From positions 2,865,501 through 2,929,500 of the forward strand of contig NZ_CP125380.1 of assembly GCF_034009455.1 (NCBI RefSeq): a stretch of 64,000 nt of DNA. The letters are read 5' to 3'. The translations under genes were made by a program, and so were the position numbers. This document shows positions 52,721 to 61,306 of the stretch, one piece after another. Below the pieces are notes generated by a model. It was given only the letters and a program-made list of their open reading frames with translations. It was not told the DNA's origin and searched no databases. The stretch comes from Pseudomonas sp. P5_109. GTDB lineage: Bacteria; Pseudomonadota; Gammaproteobacteria; Pseudomonadales; Pseudomonadaceae. Each line of letters begins with the position of its first letter. Within the stretch, counting starts at the first letter, position 1.

Positions 52721-52795
52721 GGGATTGCATTTCAGAACTTGAACTGACGGGCTTCAGCCCGACGATCACCTATTCCCCTGCGTCGAGTCACAACA

Positions 52796-54286
52796 ATGAC
52801 AAACACTCGCAGCGATTGGGAGCAGCGCTTCCAGTCCCTAACAATCGAAGGTCGCGCATTCATTGACGGCCAATACTGCGCGGCCGCCAGTGGCACCACG
52901 TTCGAATGCCTGAGCCCGGTGGACGGCCGTTTCCTGGCCAACGTCGCCAGCACCGATGAGGCCGACGCCAATGCGGCAGTCGCCGTCGCGCGCCGCGCGT
53001 TCGAATCCGGCGTCTGGGCCAACCTGGCCCCGGCCGAGCGCAAGCGCATCCTGATCCGTTTCGCCGATCTGATCCTGGCCAACCAGGAAGAACTGGCCCT
53101 GCTCGAAACCCTCGACATGGGCAAGCCGATCAGCGACTCCATGAGCATCGACATTCCGGCGACCGCCAACGCGATCCGCTGGACCGCCGAAGCCATCGAC
53201 AAGATCTACGACGAAGTCGCCGCCACGCCCCAGGACCAGTTGGGCCTGGTGACGCGCGAAGCGGCCGGCGTGGTCGCGGCCATCGTGCCGTGGAACTTCC
53301 CGCTGATCATGGCCAGCTGGAAATTCGCCCCGGCCCTGGCGATGGGCAACTCGTTCATCCTCAAGCCTTCGGAAAAGTCGCCGCTGACGGCGATCCGCAT
53401 CGCCCAGCTGGCACTGGATGCCGGCATCCCGAAAGGCGTGTTCAACGTCCTGCCGGGCTACGGCCACACCGTGGGCAAGGCGCTGGCGTTGCACATGGAC
53501 GTCGACGTGCTGGCCTTCACCGGCTCCACGGCGATCGCCAAGCAGCTGATGATCTACGCCGGGCAAAGCAACATGAAACGCGTCTGGGCTGAAGCGGGCG
53601 GCAAGAGCGCGAACGTGGTGTTCGCCGATGCGCCGGACCTGCGCGCCGCTGCACAAGCCGCGGCCGGTGCCATTGCCTTCAACCAGGGCGAAGTCTGCAC
53701 CGCCGGTTCGCGCTTGCTGGTTGAACGTTCGATCCGCGAGCAATTCATTCCGCTGTTGGTCGAAGCACTGCAAGCGTGGAAACCAGGGCATGCGCTCGAT
53801 CCTGCGACCACGGTCGGCGCGGTCGTCGACCAGCGTCAACTGGACAACGTGCTGCGCTATATCGGGATCGGCAAAGAGCAGGGCGCTCAGTTGATCGCCG
53901 GCGGCAGCCGCACCCTCGAAGATACCGGTGGCCAGTACGTGGAACCGACGATTTTCGACGGTGTGACCAACGCCATGACCATCGCCCAGGAAGAAATCTT
54001 CGGCCCGGTGCTGTCGGTCATCACCTTCGACACGACTGAAGAAGCTTTGGCGATTGCCAACGACAGCATCTACGGCCTGGCCGCCGGGGTTTGGACCAGC
54101 AACCTGAGCAAGGCCCATACCTTCGCCCGTGCCTTGCGCGCCGGCAGCGTCTGGGTCAACCAGTACGACGGCGGCGACATGACCGCACCGTTCGGCGGGT
54201 TCAAGCAGTCGGGTAACGGTCGGGACAAATCGCTGCACGCGTTCGACAAGTACACCGAACTCAAAGCGACCTGGATCAAGCTCTAA
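52796..54286 (+). CDS. puuC: Gamma-glutamyl-gamma-aminobutyraldehyde dehydrogenase
   Basis: A 496-residue ALDH. VAAIVPWNFPLIMASWK holds the catalytic Asn, AEAGGKSANVVF the Glu, and FNQGEVCTAGSRLLVE the Cys. The last pattern is typical of PuuC/KauB. It oxidises gamma-glutamyl-gamma-aminobutyraldehyde (and free aminoaldehydes) to the acid. 52 bp before the puuB-like gene. Confidence 0.92.
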   Translation: MTNTRSDWEQRFQSLTIEGRAFIDGQYCAAASGTTFECLSPVDGRFLANVASTDEADANAAVAVARRAFESGVWANLAPAERKRILIRFADLILANQEELALLETLDMGKPISDSMSIDIPATANAIRWTAEAIDKIYDEVAATPQDQLGLVTREAAGVVAAIVPWNFPLIMASWKFAPALAMGNSFILKPSEKSPLTAIRIAQLALDAGIPKGVFNVLPGYGHTVGKALALHMDVDVLAFTGSTAIAKQLMIYAGQSNMKRVWAEAGGKSANVVFADAPDLRAAAQAAAGAIAFNQGEVCTAGSRLLVERSIREQFIPLLVEALQAWKPGHALDPATTVGAVVDQRQLDNVLRYIGIGKEQGAQLIAGGSRTLEDTGGQYVEPTIFDGVTNAMTIAQEEIFGPVLSVITFDTTEEALAIANDSIYGLAAGVWTSNLSKAHTFARALRAGSVWVNQYDGGDMTAPFGGFKQSGNGRDKSLHAFDKYTELKATWIKL

Positions 54287-54338
54287 TAACAATAAAGCGG
54301 CGGTCGCCGGCAACTTGCGGCGGCCATCGGAGAAATTT

Positions 54339-55637
54339 ATGAAACACAGCGCTACCAAGCAACAGCATGTAAACAGCTACTACGCCGCCACCCGCAACTT
54401 CACCGGCGATTTCCCGGTGCTGGAAGGGGCGGTGGACTGCGACGTCTGCGTGATCGGTGCCGGCTACACTGGCCTGTCCTCGGCCCTGTTCCTCGCCGAA
54501 GCGGGCTACAGCGTGACCGTGCTCGAAGCGGCCAAGGTCGGCTTCGGCGCCAGCGGTCGCAATGGCGGTCAACTGGTCAACTCCTACAGCCGTGACGTCG
54601 ATGTCATCGAAGAGCGCTACGGCGACAAGACCGCCGAAGTCCTCGGCAGCATGATTTTCGAAGGCGCCGACATCATCCGTCAGCGCATACAGCACTACGA
54701 CATCCAGTGCGACTACCGTCCCGGCGGTATCTTCGCGGCGATGAACAAGAAGCAGCTCAAGGGCCTGGCCGAGCAGAAGAAGAGCTGGGAACGCTACGGC
54801 AACAAGAACCTGAAAATGCTCGACGCGGCCGACATCAAGCGCGAAGTCGGCTCCGACGCCTACGTCGGCGGCCTGCTGGACATGCAGGGCGGCCACATTC
54901 ACCCGCTGAACCTGGCCCTCGGCGAAGCCTCGGCGATCATCGGCCTGGGTGGCAAGATCTACGAGCAATCGGCAGCGGTGGAAATCACCTACGGCGAGCC
55001 GATCACCGTGCGCACTGCAAAAGGCGTGGTGAAGGCCAAGTACCTGCTGATCGCCGGTAACGCCTACCTGCCGCAGGGCCTGGACAACCGCGTGACCAGC
55101 AAGAGCATGCCGTGCGGTTCGCAGATCGTCGTCACCGAGCCGTTGTCGGAGCAGCAAGCGCATAGCCTGATCAAGAACAACTACTGCGTCGAAGACTGCA
55201 ACTACCTGCTCGACTACTACCGCCTGACTGCCGACAACCGCCTGCTGTACGGCGGTGGCGTGGTCTACGGTGCACGCGAGCCGGACGACATCGAACAACT
55301 GATCCGCCCGAAAATCCTCAAGACCTTCCCGCAATTGAAGGACGTGAAGATCGACTACCGCTGGACCGGCAACTTCCTGCTGACCATGTCACGCATGCCG
55401 CAATTCGGCCGTATCGAGAAAAACGCCTACTACATGCAAGGCTACAGCGGTCACGGCGTTACCTGCTCGCACCTGGCCGGCAAACTGATCTCGGAAATGA
55501 TCCGTGGCGATGCCGAGCGCTTCGACGCGTTTGCCTCCTTGCCGCACATGCCGATGATCGGCGGGCGCACCTTCTCGGCGCCGCTGACCGCCCTCGGCGC
55601 CGTGTACTACTCGCTGCGCGACCGTTTCGGCATCTAA
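54339..55637 (+). CDS. puuB: Gamma-glutamylputrescine oxidase
   Basis: A 432-residue FAD enzyme of the DAO family. HVNSYYAATRN, CDVCVIGAGYTGLSSALFLA and VGFGASGRNGGQLVNSYSRD are the usual PuuB opening. It oxidises gamma-glutamylputrescine to the aldehyde that PuuC uses. The start at 54339 has GGAGA. Followed by a terminator. Confidence 0.93.
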   Translation: MKHSATKQQHVNSYYAATRNFTGDFPVLEGAVDCDVCVIGAGYTGLSSALFLAEAGYSVTVLEAAKVGFGASGRNGGQLVNSYSRDVDVIEERYGDKTAEVLGSMIFEGADIIRQRIQHYDIQCDYRPGGIFAAMNKKQLKGLAEQKKSWERYGNKNLKMLDAADIKREVGSDAYVGGLLDMQGGHIHPLNLALGEASAIIGLGGKIYEQSAAVEITYGEPITVRTAKGVVKAKYLLIAGNAYLPQGLDNRVTSKSMPCGSQIVVTEPLSEQQAHSLIKNNYCVEDCNYLLDYYRLTADNRLLYGGGVVYGAREPDDIEQLIRPKILKTFPQLKDVKIDYRWTGNFLLTMSRMPQFGRIEKNAYYMQGYSGHGVTCSHLAGKLISEMIRGDAERFDAFASLPHMPMIGGRTFSAPLTALGAVYYSLRDRFGI

Positions 55638-55647
55638 GCTTTACCTC

Positions 55648-55686
55648 GCCGACGGTTTCTGTGTAACAGGAACCGCCGGTTTTTTA
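55648..55686 (+). terminator. Rho-independent terminator after puuB
   Basis: CGACGGTTTC and GGAACCGCCG pair (one mismatch, one G-T) around TGTGTAACA, followed by TTTTTT. Confidence 0.8.
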
Positions 55687-55705
55687 TCTGAAACACCGCA
55701 GTTCC

Positions 55706-55797
55706 CTGTAGGAGCCAGTTTGCTGGCGAAGAGGTCATATCAGCCAAAATCGATGTCGCCTGACACACCGCTTTCGCGAGCAAGCCCGCTCCCACAG
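55706..55797. repeat. Chimeric REPIN with arms from two families
   Basis: The left arm is TGTAGGAGCCAGTTTGCTGG, the right arm CGAGCAAGCCCGCTCCCACA. The arms belong to two REP variants and pair imperfectly. Confidence 0.75.
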
Positions 55798-55842
55798 GTG
55801 GTTTTTTTCTGCCGTCTATCGAACCTGCTGAGCATTACGAAC

Positions 55843-55886
55843 AAACGTGATTTAATAGCCGCCTTTCACGTTTCCGGGACCGGAAA
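55843..55886. promoter_or_regulatory. Two inverted repeats before the puuR-like gene
   Basis: AAACGTGA (55843-55850) and TCACGTTT (55866-55873) are a perfect inverted pair with a 15-bp spacer. It overlaps TTTCCGG-GA-CCGGAAA (55871-55886), a perfect 7-bp dyad. The position 65 bp before the start suits autoregulation by the encoded regulator. Confidence 0.45.
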
Positions 55887-55950
55887 ACGGCGTGATCCGC
55901 GCCTGCTCTCCACCCCCATTACCCTTACGCGGTACGCACATAAGGCTGTC

Positions 55951-56499
55951 ATGGACACGGGCTCACGACTCAAATTAGTACGCGAAAGCTACAAACTGTC
56001 CCAGCGCGAGCTGGCCCGGCGTAGCGGCGTCACCAATGCAACCATCTCCCTGATCGAACAGAATCGGGTCAGTCCTTCCGTCAGCTCCCTGAAGAAACTG
56101 CTGGAGGGCATCCCCATGTCCCTGGCCGACTTCTTCACCTTCGATCAGCCACCCCGCGAACACCAATACGTCTTCCGCGCCAGCGAACAGCCCGACCTCG
56201 GTCGCCACGGCCTGCGCCTGCTGCTGATCGGCGCCTCCGTACCAAGCCGGCAGATGCGCCTGCTGCGCGAGCAATACGCGCCGGGCGCCAGTTCCGGCGA
56301 AGAGCCGATCGTGCACTCCGAAGGCGAAGAGTGCGGGCTGGTGACACGTGGCACCGTGGAGTTGACCGTGGATGGCCAGGTCAGCGTGCTGAACGCCGGG
56401 GATGGCTATTACTTCCCGACGACCTTGCCGCACCGGTTTCGCAATATAGGGGCGGATGAGGCGGAAATCATCAGCGCGAACACGCCGGCGAACTTCTAA
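55951..56499 (+). CDS. puuR: XRE-cupin regulator of polyamine genes
   Basis: A 182-residue protein: helix-turn-helix in residues 7-60 (LKLVRESYKLSQRELARRSG, SLIEQNRVSPSVSSLKKLL) and a cupin from about 105 (EEPIVHSEGEECGLVTRGTV, GDGYYFPTTLPHRFRN). Length and sequence match PuuR-type repressors, relieved by putrescine. ATG at 55951 with AAGG. The frame runs further upstream through the repeat, which is not coding. Confidence 0.85.
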   Translation: MDTGSRLKLVRESYKLSQRELARRSGVTNATISLIEQNRVSPSVSSLKKLLEGIPMSLADFFTFDQPPREHQYVFRASEQPDLGRHGLRLLLIGASVPSRQMRLLREQYAPGASSGEEPIVHSEGEECGLVTRGTVELTVDGQVSVLNAGDGYYFPTTLPHRFRNIGADEAEIISANTPANF

Positions 56500-56575
56500 T
56501 AGGGCCTGCCCCGGTGGCGCTTTGTCAGGCCGAACAATCGGCTCTTCCAGACAGAGTCCACCAGGATCAGGCTAT

Positions 56576-56603
56576 AAAAACCCGCATTAATGCGGGTTTT
56601 TTT
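56576..56603. terminator. Bidirectional terminator
   Basis: AAAAACCCGCA-TTAA-TGCGGGTTTTTTT: a strong hairpin with A and T runs, between the convergent puuR-like gene and the 97-aa gene. Confidence 0.9.
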
Positions 56604-56618
56604 ACGGCTGGAATTCGC

Positions 56619-56912
56619 TTACTGCGCCTTGGACACCTCAAACCCCCGCCGCTCGATCACCCCAAACACGTCCCGCACATCCTGAAGCAGAATCCGCGAA
56701 ATGTTCGTGACGGTGTTGATGTCGTTTTCGGCGTAGTCGGGGAGGCTGGTGCAGGCCATGAGGTTGAGGTATTGGAGGACGGCGTTGAGGCGTTCGGCGG
56801 CGCAGTTGTGGAGATCGCGTAGCGGGGCGTCGCTGTCGATGAGAAGGACGGGGTAGCTGGTGGCGATTTGTTTCATGGGGGTGAAGCGGCGTTGCGGATT
56901 GTTAGCATCCAT
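56619..56912 (-). CDS. Small protein of unknown function (possibly DUF6124)
   Basis: A 97-residue soluble protein (MDANNPQRRF ... RDLHNCAAERLNAVLQYLNL ... VTNISRILLQDVRDVFGVIE). Start at 56912 with GAGGAAG. It resembles a small helical family abundant in pseudomonads (tentatively DUF6124); no function known. Confidence 0.7.
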   Translation of the reverse strand: MDANNPQRRFTPMKQIATSYPVLLIDSDAPLRDLHNCAAERLNAVLQYLNLMACTSLPDYAENDINTVTNISRILLQDVRDVFGVIERRGFEVSKAQ

Positions 56913-57399
56913 AAGTAAAACTTCCTCGTATCTGAAAGAAGAGCTACTCCCGGTCGCTGCGAATCGAATGGGGTGGTAGCTATGTGCGGGTTCGCAGACC
57001 GAGGATACGAGGAACCCGGCAGACCCGAAGATCTCCCACACACAGCCACCATAAAACGACATGCGGGCGCAGATGCGACCGTCAGTGGTTTGGTGGGCTG
57101 CAAGGTTACTACACGTATCTACAGGGCTGCGAAACCCTATCGCCAATTCAAGTCAGCGACGGGCGCACATTAGGCATCGATTTCGACGGCTGCAACCGGC
57201 CTGTAGGACGCCAAATTACCTCTGTGGCGAGGGAGCTTGCTCCCGTTCGGCGGCTCTGCCGCCGTAAAACCGGGCACTGCGGTGTGTCTGAGGAAATGAG
57301 TTGCAATAGATGAGGACTGCTTCGCAGCCCAGCGGGAGCAAGCTCCCTCGCCACGGGCGGTAAATTCCTACATGTTTTTCGGATGCCAGGGATGCGCCT
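56913..57399. other. Gene-free stretch with a palindromic repeat
   Basis: About 490 bp. 57222-57355 is a GTGGCGAGGGAGCTTGCTCCC-type palindromic element. The 300 bp before it contain the promoter of the 97-aa gene and no convincing gene on either strand. Confidence 0.5.
57222..57355. repeat. Palindromic repeat (GTGGCGAGGGAGCTTGCTCCC type)
   Basis: TGTGGCGAGGGAGCTTGCTC ... GAGCAAGCTCCCTCGCCAC, variant of the elements at 31644, 35501 and 46741. Confidence 0.85.
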
Positions 57400-58308
57400 T
57401 CACTGCGTCATAAACCCACGAATCGCCGCAATCGTCTGCGTCGGCGCTTCCTCCATCAGCCAATGCCCAGCTCCCGGAATCACCACTTCCGTGACCTTGT
57501 CCGCGGCATTGCGCATCACGATGGCTTCATTGGCCCCGAAGGATTTCTCGCCCCCGACCGCCAGCACCGGCATGCTCAGTTTTTTCGCCATCGATGCCTC
57601 GTTGTCCACGGCATCCTGGCGAATGCTGCGGAACTGGGCGAAGGCGGCGTGCATGGCGCCGGGGCGGGCGTAGAGTTTGGCGTAGTGCTGGCGGGTGCCT
57701 TCGTCGACCTTGGCCGGGGTGCCGGCGAATTCGTTCCAGAATCGGTCGAGGTAAATGCGTTCACGCCCGGCGACCAGGCGTTCCATGTCGGCGCCGCCGA
57801 AGTCGAAGTGCCACAGCATTGGTGAGCGCACGATGTCGTTCCACGGCGGGATGCCCGGCACTGGCGCATCCATCACCACCAGGCGGTCGGTGCGTTCCGG
57901 GTAGCGCGAGGCATAGGCGAAGGCGACCATGGTGCCGATGTCGTGGCCGACGACCACCGAGTGTTCGATCTTCAACGTATTCAACACGCCACGGATGTCG
58001 GCGGCTTGAGTCTTCTTGTCGTAGCCGCTTTGCGGGATCGACGACAAGCCCATGCCGCGCAGGTCCGGCACCACCACGGTGTGGTCCCGCGCCAGGTCGG
58101 CCGCCAGTGGTGCCCACATGTCGCCGGTGTCGCCAAAGCCGTGCAACAGCACCACCGCCGGACCCTTGCCGCCGACGCGCACGTGCATCGTGACGCCATC
58201 GACGGCGATGTCCTGGGTGTGAAAAGACGCCGGGAACGGCGTGACATCGGCGTGCGCCGCAACGCTTGAGCCGAGCAGGGTGAGGGCGATCATCAGGGGG
58301 CGGATCAT
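57400..58308 (-). CDS. Exported epoxide-hydrolase/dehalogenase-like enzyme
   Basis: A 302-residue alpha/beta hydrolase with a signal peptide (MIRPLMIALTLLGSSVAAHA). HGFGDTGDMW is the oxyanion region, VVGHDIGTMVA carries an Asp nucleophile as in epoxide hydrolases and haloacetate dehalogenases, and the His is in IPGAGHWLMEE. Substrate unknown. Standing alone. Confidence 0.85.
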   Translation of the reverse strand: MIRPLMIALTLLGSSVAAHADVTPFPASFHTQDIAVDGVTMHVRVGGKGPAVVLLHGFGDTGDMWAPLAADLARDHTVVVPDLRGMGLSSIPQSGYDKKTQAADIRGVLNTLKIEHSVVVGHDIGTMVAFAYASRYPERTDRLVVMDAPVPGIPPWNDIVRSPMLWHFDFGGADMERLVAGRERIYLDRFWNEFAGTPAKVDEGTRQHYAKLYARPGAMHAAFAQFRSIRQDAVDNEASMAKKLSMPVLAVGGEKSFGANEAIVMRNAADKVTEVVIPGAGHWLMEEAPTQTIAAIRGFMTQ

Positions 58309-58490
58309 GGTGATGTCTCCAGGGAGGCGCAGTGAGTTGAATGCAATCGACTAGCCCCATCCTTCGCTAAACGCCTGCAAGGCTTCGATCGGAAGAGCGT
58401 AGACGGTTTGGCGTTTGCTGACTCGACGGAACCAACTTCGTCAACAGCGTCTAAATTTCAGGGAACATCCCCGCCACGAAGGAACGACTC

Positions 58491-58937
58491 ATGTTCAAGT
58501 CTCGATCGTTGATTGCAGCAATCACCTGCCTGGCCCTGGTCAGTGGCCCGGTGACTGCGCTGGCTGATCCCGGTAACGGCCAGGGCAACGGCAAGGCAAG
58601 CCATGGCAACCAGGGGAGTCATGGCAACAAAAACAAGAATTCCGGCGGCGGCGACTGGAGCAATGGCCCGAGCATCAATCGCGGTAGCGTGCTCGAGATC
58701 ATTGGCGTGAATACGGGCTACTGGAGCCCCGGGCCTGCCTTGCCACCAGGTATTCAAAAGAACCTTGCCCGAGGCAAGCCCCTTCCACCGGGCATTGCCA
58801 AAAAGCTGGATGGCCGACTGGTCGGCAGGCTGCCCCACTATGACGGTTACGAGTGGCAGCAAGTCGGCACGGATCTGATCCTGGTTGCGCTGGCCACCGG
58901 GCTGGTTTATGAAATTCTCAACGGTGCGTTTGATTAA
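58491..58937 (+). CDS. CigR/RcnB-like exported protein
   Basis: A 148-residue protein with a signal peptide ending TALA, then a Gly/Asn/His-rich linker (NGQGNGKASHGNQGSHGNKN). LPPGIQKNLARGKPLPPGIAKK and GYEWQQVGTDLILVALATGLV match the CigR-type family with its C-terminal hydrophobic segment. In Salmonella CigR is an inner-membrane anti-virulence factor; here its role is unknown. Confidence 0.82.
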   Translation: MFKSRSLIAAITCLALVSGPVTALADPGNGQGNGKASHGNQGSHGNKNKNSGGGDWSNGPSINRGSVLEIIGVNTGYWSPGPALPPGIQKNLARGKPLPPGIAKKLDGRLVGRLPHYDGYEWQQVGTDLILVALATGLVYEILNGAFD

Positions 58938-59057
58938 CCTGTAAAGGGCCGTTTTCCTTGTTTCGCCATTTCGCCCCTGGCTCTCACCCGGCACTGCGTT
59001 CATTTGCAGCACCAAAACTGGCTGCACAACGGGCGTTACACGGACAGAAAACGAGCC

Positions 59058-59099
59058 ACCCGGACACATCGCGCAGTGATTTGCGTTCGCGGGTTTTTT
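59058..59099 (+). terminator. Possible terminator after the CigR-like gene
   Basis: ACCCG ... CGGGT closes a partly paired 27-base loop and is followed by TTTTTT. It lies 120 bp after the CigR-like stop. Confidence 0.4.
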
Positions 59100-59165
59100 G
59101 TCATGTTCAGCGCCCATTCAGCGTAGATATTAGTCAGCCCAACGCTATTCCAATGAGGCTGCACT

Positions 59166-61085
59166 GTGTTCCAACGACTTGTTTGTTCGCTGTCTGTTTT
59201 GAGCCTGTCCATCGCCGCCGCCCAGGCTGCCGAGACTGTCTCCCTCAACACGCCACGCCTGAAGAGCATCGACAACTTCCGCGACGTTGCCGGCCTTACA
59301 ACGGCATACACCACGGCCAATGACGGCACGCTGCGTGGCGGGGTGTTTTATCGCTCCAACGCGCTGACCCCGTCGACGGCGGATCTGGCGACCCTGAACG
59401 GCCTGGGCATCAAGGCGGTCTACGACCTGCGCACGCCCGTCGAGATCGCCGCCACGCCTGACACGATGCTCACGGGCGCGAGCTACACCAACATCGACAT
59501 CATCGGCGGCTCCACCTCTGGCGCGAACGTCACCAACGTCGCGTTCCACAGCGCCGCCGAAGCCACCGCGATGATGCAGGACACCAACCGCGATTTCGTC
59601 AGGAACCCGGGGATGCGCAGCGAATTCAACCAGCTGTTCAATGAGCTGGCCACGGTCGACGGCGCCGCGTTGTTCCATTGCACCGCCGGCAAGGACCGTA
59701 CGGGCTGGACCGCCGCCGTGCTGCAAAGCATCGCCGGGGTCGACGATGCCACCATCATGAGTAACTACCTGGCCACCAACGACTACACGGCCGCGCGTAT
59801 CAAGGCGACCCTGGCGGCGATGCCACCGGGCATGGCGACCATCTATGGACCGCTGATCGGCGTGGAGGCCAGTTACCTGCAGGCCGGCCTCGACGAGGTG
59901 ACCGCGCAGTACGGCACGATGGATAACTACCTCAAGGAAGGCCTCGGCCTGTCCCAGGAAACCCTCTACGTGCTGCGCGGCAAGATGGTGTTCTACAACA
60001 GCCTGCCTGGCGCGGCGGACCTGGCCGGCAACGCCGCGGCCGGCGCACAGTTGTTGCAACAACTGCAGAACAGCAGCCTGTCGGGCACCTACAGCGCCTA
60101 CAACTACTACCTGCAGTCGGCCATCGATGCGGGCAGCCTCGGCGGCGTCGAGTCTACTGTCGGCGGTCAGGTGCACGCCGACGCTGCCAGCTATCTGCTG
60201 CGCCAGGGCGCGATGATCGAACAGGCTGCCGCGCCGTTCACCAGCGGCATCGACCTCAAGGCCGGGCAATACCGCCTGTGGAGCACCGCCCTGGCGGGGT
60301 ACCTGGGTACCGACGGCTCGTCCCAGGCTTCCAGCAGCAACGAGCATAGCCAGGGCATGATGATTGGCCTGACCCAGCGCTTTTCCGAACAGCTCAGCGC
60401 CCATGCCGGTTTCGGCTACAGCAGCGGCAATGTCGGTGGCGCAGGTGGCGAGGCCGATACCGACCTGACTTTCTTCAACGTTGGCGCACGCTTTGCCCCG
60501 AACGGTCTGGAGCGCGGCCTGTTTGTGGATGCCAACGCCAGCGCCGGCTATCTCGATTACGAGAGCAAGCGCGAACTTGGCGGTGGTCTGGGTACGGCCA
60601 AGGGTGACAGCCATGGCAACCTGACCGGCGCGACCCTGGCACTGGGTTATCGGGTTCCGGTGAGCGGCGTGACCCTCGAGCCGAGCCTCGGTGTGCGGGT
60701 CAGCCACGTCAACCTGTCGGGTTTTCAGGAGAAAGGCAGCGAGCTGGCGCTGGACGTCGACGGCATCCACGAGACCCGCAAGAGCGCGGTGGCCAACCTC
60801 AACGCAACATTTGCACCGGTCGCCCTGGGCGCCTGGCAAGTGGTGCCGGGCGTGCAGGTGGGCTACGAGCATGTGTTGGGCGATCAGGACATCGACAGCG
60901 AAGGGCACCTGCTGGGCCTGGACATTGAGCAGCAAGCCGCCTTCGACAACCGTGACCAGTTCACCGGTGGCGTCAATGTCATGGGCAACCTGGGTCCATG
61001 GAGCGTGGGTGCGCAAATCGGCGCCAGCGGTGGCGGTGACAGCCACGGCTTCAATGGCGGCCTGAAGGCCAGTTATCTGTTCTGA
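59166..61085 (+). CDS. Autotransporter with tyrosine-phosphatase passenger
   Basis: A 639-residue surface protein. A signal peptide ends in AAAQA (about residue 21). Residues about 30-290 form a dual-specificity/tyrosine phosphatase of the Y_phosphatase3 group: NFRDVAGL, GVFYRSNAL, DLRTPVE and the P-loop HCTAGKDRTG (Cys172, Arg178). A linker follows, then from about 375 to the end an autotransporter beta-barrel (QYRLWSTALAGYLGTDGSSQ ... terminal SYLF ending in Phe). Start GTG at 59166 with GAGG; no in-frame ATG closer. The phosphatase would be displayed or released outside the cell. Confidence 0.88.
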   Translation: MFQRLVCSLSVLSLSIAAAQAAETVSLNTPRLKSIDNFRDVAGLTTAYTTANDGTLRGGVFYRSNALTPSTADLATLNGLGIKAVYDLRTPVEIAATPDTMLTGASYTNIDIIGGSTSGANVTNVAFHSAAEATAMMQDTNRDFVRNPGMRSEFNQLFNELATVDGAALFHCTAGKDRTGWTAAVLQSIAGVDDATIMSNYLATNDYTAARIKATLAAMPPGMATIYGPLIGVEASYLQAGLDEVTAQYGTMDNYLKEGLGLSQETLYVLRGKMVFYNSLPGAADLAGNAAAGAQLLQQLQNSSLSGTYSAYNYYLQSAIDAGSLGGVESTVGGQVHADAASYLLRQGAMIEQAAAPFTSGIDLKAGQYRLWSTALAGYLGTDGSSQASSSNEHSQGMMIGLTQRFSEQLSAHAGFGYSSGNVGGAGGEADTDLTFFNVGARFAPNGLERGLFVDANASAGYLDYESKRELGGGLGTAKGDSHGNLTGATLALGYRVPVSGVTLEPSLGVRVSHVNLSGFQEKGSELALDVDGIHETRKSAVANLNATFAPVALGAWQVVPGVQVGYEHVLGDQDIDSEGHLLGLDIEQQAAFDNRDQFTGGVNVMGNLGPWSVGAQIGASGGGDSHGFNGGLKASYLF

Positions 61086-61101
61086 CGAACAGTTAAGGCA
61101 A

Positions 61102-61302
61102 TCTGTGGGGGCGGCCTGTGATAGTGACCTGACAGTTCCGGCCCCTTCGCGGGCAAGCCCGCTCCCACAGGTTGTGTGTCGTGCCCGGATCATGTGGCAA
61201 GCGCAAAACCCTGTGGGAGCGGGCTTGCTCGCGAAGAGGCCGTGTCAGTCGACATAGATGTTGAATGTAACTACAGCATCGCGAACTGGCTCGCTCCCAC
61301 AA
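61102..61302. repeat. Cluster of REP half-elements
   Basis: Several arms follow one another: CTGTGGGGGCGGCC, CGCGGGCAAGCCCGCTCCCA, CTGTGGGAGCGGGCTTGCTC and AACTGGCTCGCTCCCACA. It is a composite of one REPIN and extra half copies. Confidence 0.75.
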
Positions 61303-61306
61303 TTTC

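Noticed and set aside
59145..61193. A 682-codon open frame on the minus strand
   Set aside because: It lies exactly opposite the phosphatase autotransporter gene, has a composition typical of antisense frames in GC-rich DNA (Ala/Gly/Val/Gln/Arg), and no family pattern.
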